From positions 1-32,710 of the forward strand of contig JAHLKH010000245.1 of assembly GCA_025526915.1 (NCBI GenBank): 32,710 nucleotides of DNA, read 5' to 3'. The first letter of the stretch is position 1. Every line of letters begins with the position of its first letter. The translations under genes were made by a program, and so were the position numbers. This DNA comes from Entophlyctis helioformis. Taxonomy: Eukaryota > Chytridiomycota > Chytridiomycetes > Chytridiales > Chytriomycetaceae. Shown piece by piece: positions 30,467 through 32,710 of this stretch. Under the pieces are notes generated by a model. That model did no database searches. It was given only the letters and a program-made list of their open reading frames with translations, and was not told where the DNA came from.

Positions 30467-31188
30467 TCATTGGGATGCCTCTGCGTCTGCCGCCTGTTTT
30501 CGTGCAGCCATCTCCTGCAGGTACATGTCGTCTGCACGATCCACAAGCGCCAGACGCTGCGAGTACGTCATGGGCTTGGGCGACAGGAAGCCCAGCCGTT
30601 CCATGTTGCGCTGGTCGTCCAGCCGATCCAAAGCAAGAGTCAATGAGCAGATCACGCAGACAGCGGGGCAAGTCCCATGCCACGGCTTACCGACTGGATG
30701 GCCATGCACTCGACCAGCCTCTCGTTCATCTTGAAGCACACGCCGGTGTAGGCGTCCATGCCGCCCTTGGTCACGCAGCGCTGGTACTCGTACGCCAGGT
30801 CGGCGCAGTTGTCTGCTGCAGCCCGCTCCAGCTCGCGCTTGGCCGACGCCGACGCCGACAGAGCGTTCTGCATGACGGCCTTTTCGTTCTTGATGTGCTC
30901 ACTCAGGAGCTCCTGCTCGGCATAGTTGCGGGGCGGGCCTTTCAGCGGGTGCCAGGGGTTCTTCCAGACCTCCTCGCTGACGGATGGGATGGAGACGTTG
31001 GAGCGCCAGTTGATGTTGGTCGTGTCGTGCGAGTCCAATGCTTCAGAGCTGCTGTGTGTCGATGCCTTGCGGTCTGGCTGTGCCTGTGGTTGTGCCTGTG
31101 GTTGTGCCTGTGCTGGCTGGCTTCCAAGGCCCAGCCACGACGTCCAGCTGCTGTTGCTGTCTGTGTTGCTGCCGCTTCCTGTTGCCAT
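30467..31188 (-). CDS. Twin CX9C (CHCH) mitochondrial-type protein
   Basis: Two exons (31188-30691, 30610-30467) joined in phase 0 by an 80-nt GTAAGC..CAG intron give 213 residues. The core has two CX9C motifs, CADLAYEYQRC and CFKMNERLVEC, separated by 11 residues (VTKGGMDAYTG then V). This is the helix-disulfide-helix fold that the Mia40 system oxidises in the mitochondrial intermembrane space. The N terminus is low in complexity (repeated PQAQ) and contains EEVWKNPWHPLKGPPRNYAE. A helical stretch precedes the first Cys. The tail after the second motif (RNMERLGFLSPKPMTYSQRL and a charged helix) is encoded by exon 2. I do not recognise the subfamily; cytochrome oxidase assembly or MICOS-type roles are possible. 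Convergent with MPC1. Confidence 0.8.
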
Positions 31189-31531
31189 GGCCGATGAGAG
31201 ATCAACGGCAACCCGCCAGACATGGCACAGCGATCACGGTTCCGTCGACCTGTCGGGCGATCTGTCCACATCGGTCGACCACATTGCCCGTGTCTCGTAC
31301 ATTGCCATCGACACGGCGTCGGGCGACATCCGCGTCAATGCCGCCGATGCAGGCGCCAGTGGCAAGGTCAAGGCAAGCTCGGCCAGCGGCAGAGTGTTTG
31401 TCGGCCACCCCGGTGCCACGCTGGGCGATATCGCCAAGGATGCCAACCTGACCATCGGCGCTGCTGACAGCAAGAATGCGCTCATGAACATTTGCTCGGC
31501 GTCTGGCAGCATTGGCATCCAGCTTGCTTGA
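31187..31531 (+). CDS. Hypothetical small protein with DUF4097-like beta repeats
   Basis: 114 residues from ATG at 31187 to TGA. The sequence shows short alternating beta-strand-like units with SG turns: YIAIDTASGDIRVNAADAGA, GKVKASSASGRVFV, LTIGAADSKNALMNICSASG, SIGIQ. That rhythm resembles the right-handed beta structures of DUF4097 (adhesin-like) domains, but it is only a short piece of one. No signal peptide or membrane segment. The frame is open further upstream, but there it is antisense to the CX9C gene, so the 31187 start is preferred. It overlaps the CX9C start codon by two bases. A real gene is likely on composition, but not proven. Confidence 0.55.
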   Translation: MADERSTATRQTWHSDHGSVDLSGDLSTSVDHIARVSYIAIDTASGDIRVNAADAGASGKVKASSASGRVFVGHPGATLGDIAKDANLTIGAADSKNALMNICSASGSIGIQLA

Positions 31532-31780
31532 GATCTGCGCTGATACCCTTCTTCTGTATCGGTTGTCGATACATTGAATGCACATGCCCACCACAACCTT
31601 TCCCTTCCACTGGCTTCGTTGGTCTGTTTGTGGTTGCCGCTGGCACAGTGTCTCGATGAAAGCATACACCAACAACAGCAAGTGGAAATAGAACGGTTCA
31701 TGTAAAACTAAGCGCATAAGAAGCAAGAGGAACAGCAGAGTGTGGCGAGTGGGGCATGGACAAGGGCACGAGCGACAGGA
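31532..31780. other. Intergenic 3' region
   Basis: 249 bases between the 3' ends of two convergent genes. AT-rich compared with its surroundings, with no gene, RNA or repeat that I can support. Confidence 0.5.
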
Positions 31781-32428
31781 TCAAGCGGTGATGATCTCAG
31801 GCTCCGACGCGGTCGTCTCGTCGGTCGGGTTCGTGGGCTGAACAGTAATAGCGGGGCGGTAGAACCAGTAGTGTGCAGCAAACCGCTGGTCACGCACACG
31901 GCCGACCTTGTCGAGATCGCACCGGGCGCGCGGGTTGACACGGCCGTTCTTGGTGTACGTGCGGATGACAAACGCCGTCTTGGCGAAATAGTCGGTGGGG
32001 CTGTCGGCAATGACCTCGGTGGCGTTGTACAGAGCGTACGGCAGGTCGTTGCCGGATGTGTGGTCGACCGACGTGGCGATCTCGGCTCCAAACACCTGCG
32101 AGCCGTCGGCGGCGTGTTCCCAGACGTGCTCGGGGATGGACAGGTTGGCGTTGTATGTGCCGACCTGGATGCGGCGGGCGGTCAGGTAGAGGGGTGCGGA
32201 TATCGTCGTGGGGATCCATGCGGCCGTGTCGGGGTTGATGAGGTTGCACGAGTAGTACGTGCGGCCGCGTGCGATGAGCGTGCGGAAGCGCGTGAGGTTG
32301 GCCGGCAGACCGAGCGACTCTTCGACCACCGCCTTGGACGGCCGGGTCGGTACTGGCACTGGCAACTGAGCGAGGACCTGCGTGACGGTGCTGGCGACCA
32401 ACAAGAGAAGGGCGGCGACGAGCTGCAT
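31781..32428 (-). CDS. Secreted DUF3455 family protein
   Basis: 215 residues, no intron. A strong signal peptide (MQLVAALLLLVASTVTQVLA) ends before QLPVPVP. The rest matches the DUF3455 pattern of fungal and bacterial secreted proteins: GRTYYSCNLINPDTAAWIPT, APLYLTARRIQVGTY, HVWEHAADGSQVFGAEIATS, AKTAFVIRTYTKNGRVNPRA, RCDLDKVG, and RFAAHYWFYRP at the end. Potential N-glycosylation sites are present (NLS, NAT). The two cysteines in the mature chain (SCN and RCD) could form the family's disulfide. Function unknown. The upstream region has a TATA box at the expected distance, unlike most genes here, which suggests regulated expression. Confidence 0.82.
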   Translation of the reverse strand: MQLVAALLLLVASTVTQVLAQLPVPVPTRPSKAVVEESLGLPANLTRFRTLIARGRTYYSCNLINPDTAAWIPTTISAPLYLTARRIQVGTYNANLSIPEHVWEHAADGSQVFGAEIATSVDHTSGNDLPYALYNATEVIADSPTDYFAKTAFVIRTYTKNGRVNPRARCDLDKVGRVRDQRFAAHYWFYRPAITVQPTNPTDETTASEPEIITA

Positions 32429-32502
32429 GATTGTGTGTGTGAGTTGAAAGAGAGTTTGTGGTGGTGGTGTTGAGATGAGCACATCTGGCAACAGCTGGCC
32501 AG

Positions 32503-32510
32503 CTTTTATA
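32503..32510 (-). promoter_or_regulatory. TATA box of the DUF3455 gene
   Basis: TATAAAAG on the minus strand, 75-82 bases upstream of the ATG at 32428. Position and sequence fit a core promoter element. Confidence 0.65.
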
Positions 32511-32646
32511 CTCTGCACTCGCACAGCACGCTCTTGCACGGCCCTGATCACGTTGAACGCGACGCCTGATGATGTTGCACCAAACTCCGACGATAATCAT
32601 CTCGCCTTGGCTGCGTCACTCAACATCAACGTCACATGGCCATCAA

Positions 32647-32710
32647 GCACAGCAAGCACAGCATGGCACAGCATGGCACAGCATGTCATTGCTTGGGATG
32701 GCTTGGGATG
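32647..32710. repeat. Short 10-bp tandem repeats at window edge
   Basis: Three units of CAGCATGGCA/CAGCATGTCA, preceded by AGCACAGCA units, then GCTTGGGATG twice up to the last base. The second array may continue beyond the window. Confidence 0.8.

Overview
The window is nuclear DNA from a GC-rich, intron-bearing eukaryote, most probably an early-diverging fungus. The signs are short introns (mostly 65-110 nt) with GT..AG ends and CTGAC/CTAAT-like branch sites, a 38-residue OST4, a HeH-domain inner nuclear membrane protein, fungal-type DUF4246 and DUF3455 proteins, an F-BAR/SH3 protein, PEX14, a nuclear gene for mitochondrial ribosomal protein uS3, and ankyrin proteins built from 28-residue repeats. 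A chytrid (Rhizophydiales-like) is my best guess. It rests on recognition of the gene set, not on a search.

Layout. 1-5.1 kb: two divergent ankyrin-repeat genes with a shared F-box-like head, surrounded by decayed pieces of a non-LTR retrotransposon. 5.3-8.7 kb: a six-exon gene fusing armadillo/HEAT-like helices to a DUF4246 putative oxygenase domain. 9.1-9.6 kb: a second retrotransposon scrap and tRNA-Pro. 9.8-14.6 kb: a HeH/LEM-like nuclear membrane protein and the peroxisomal import factor PEX14, both on the minus strand. 15.0-16.1 kb: tRNA-Asn and two small 6-16/ISG12-like membrane proteins. 16.3-19.4 kb: OST4, mitochondrial uS3, riboflavin synthase and, head-to-head with it, an ALKBH6-type dioxygenase. 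19.6-24.4 kb: a P5-type ATPase with a signal peptide and a cysteine-rich ectodomain. 25.2-30.4 kb, plus strand: an F-BAR/SH3 protein, a mycothione-reductase-like flavoprotein and mitochondrial pyruvate carrier MPC1. 30.5-32.4 kb: a twin-CX9C protein, a small protein whose start overlaps it, and a secreted DUF3455 protein.

The genes do not form one pathway. Most are single-copy housekeeping genes for mitochondria (uS3m, MPC1, CX9C protein), peroxisome, ER glycosylation, membrane shaping, ion or polyamine transport and flavin metabolism. Gene spacing is tight: 41 bp between the F-BAR and flavoprotein genes, 42 bp between the riboflavin synthase and ALKBH6 starts, and overlapping start codons at 31187. 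The variable part is the left end, where ankyrin genes and retrotransposon debris are interleaved. Exon models were derived by hand. In most multi-exon genes the exon lengths sum to a whole number of codons, but MPC1 does not with its best donor.
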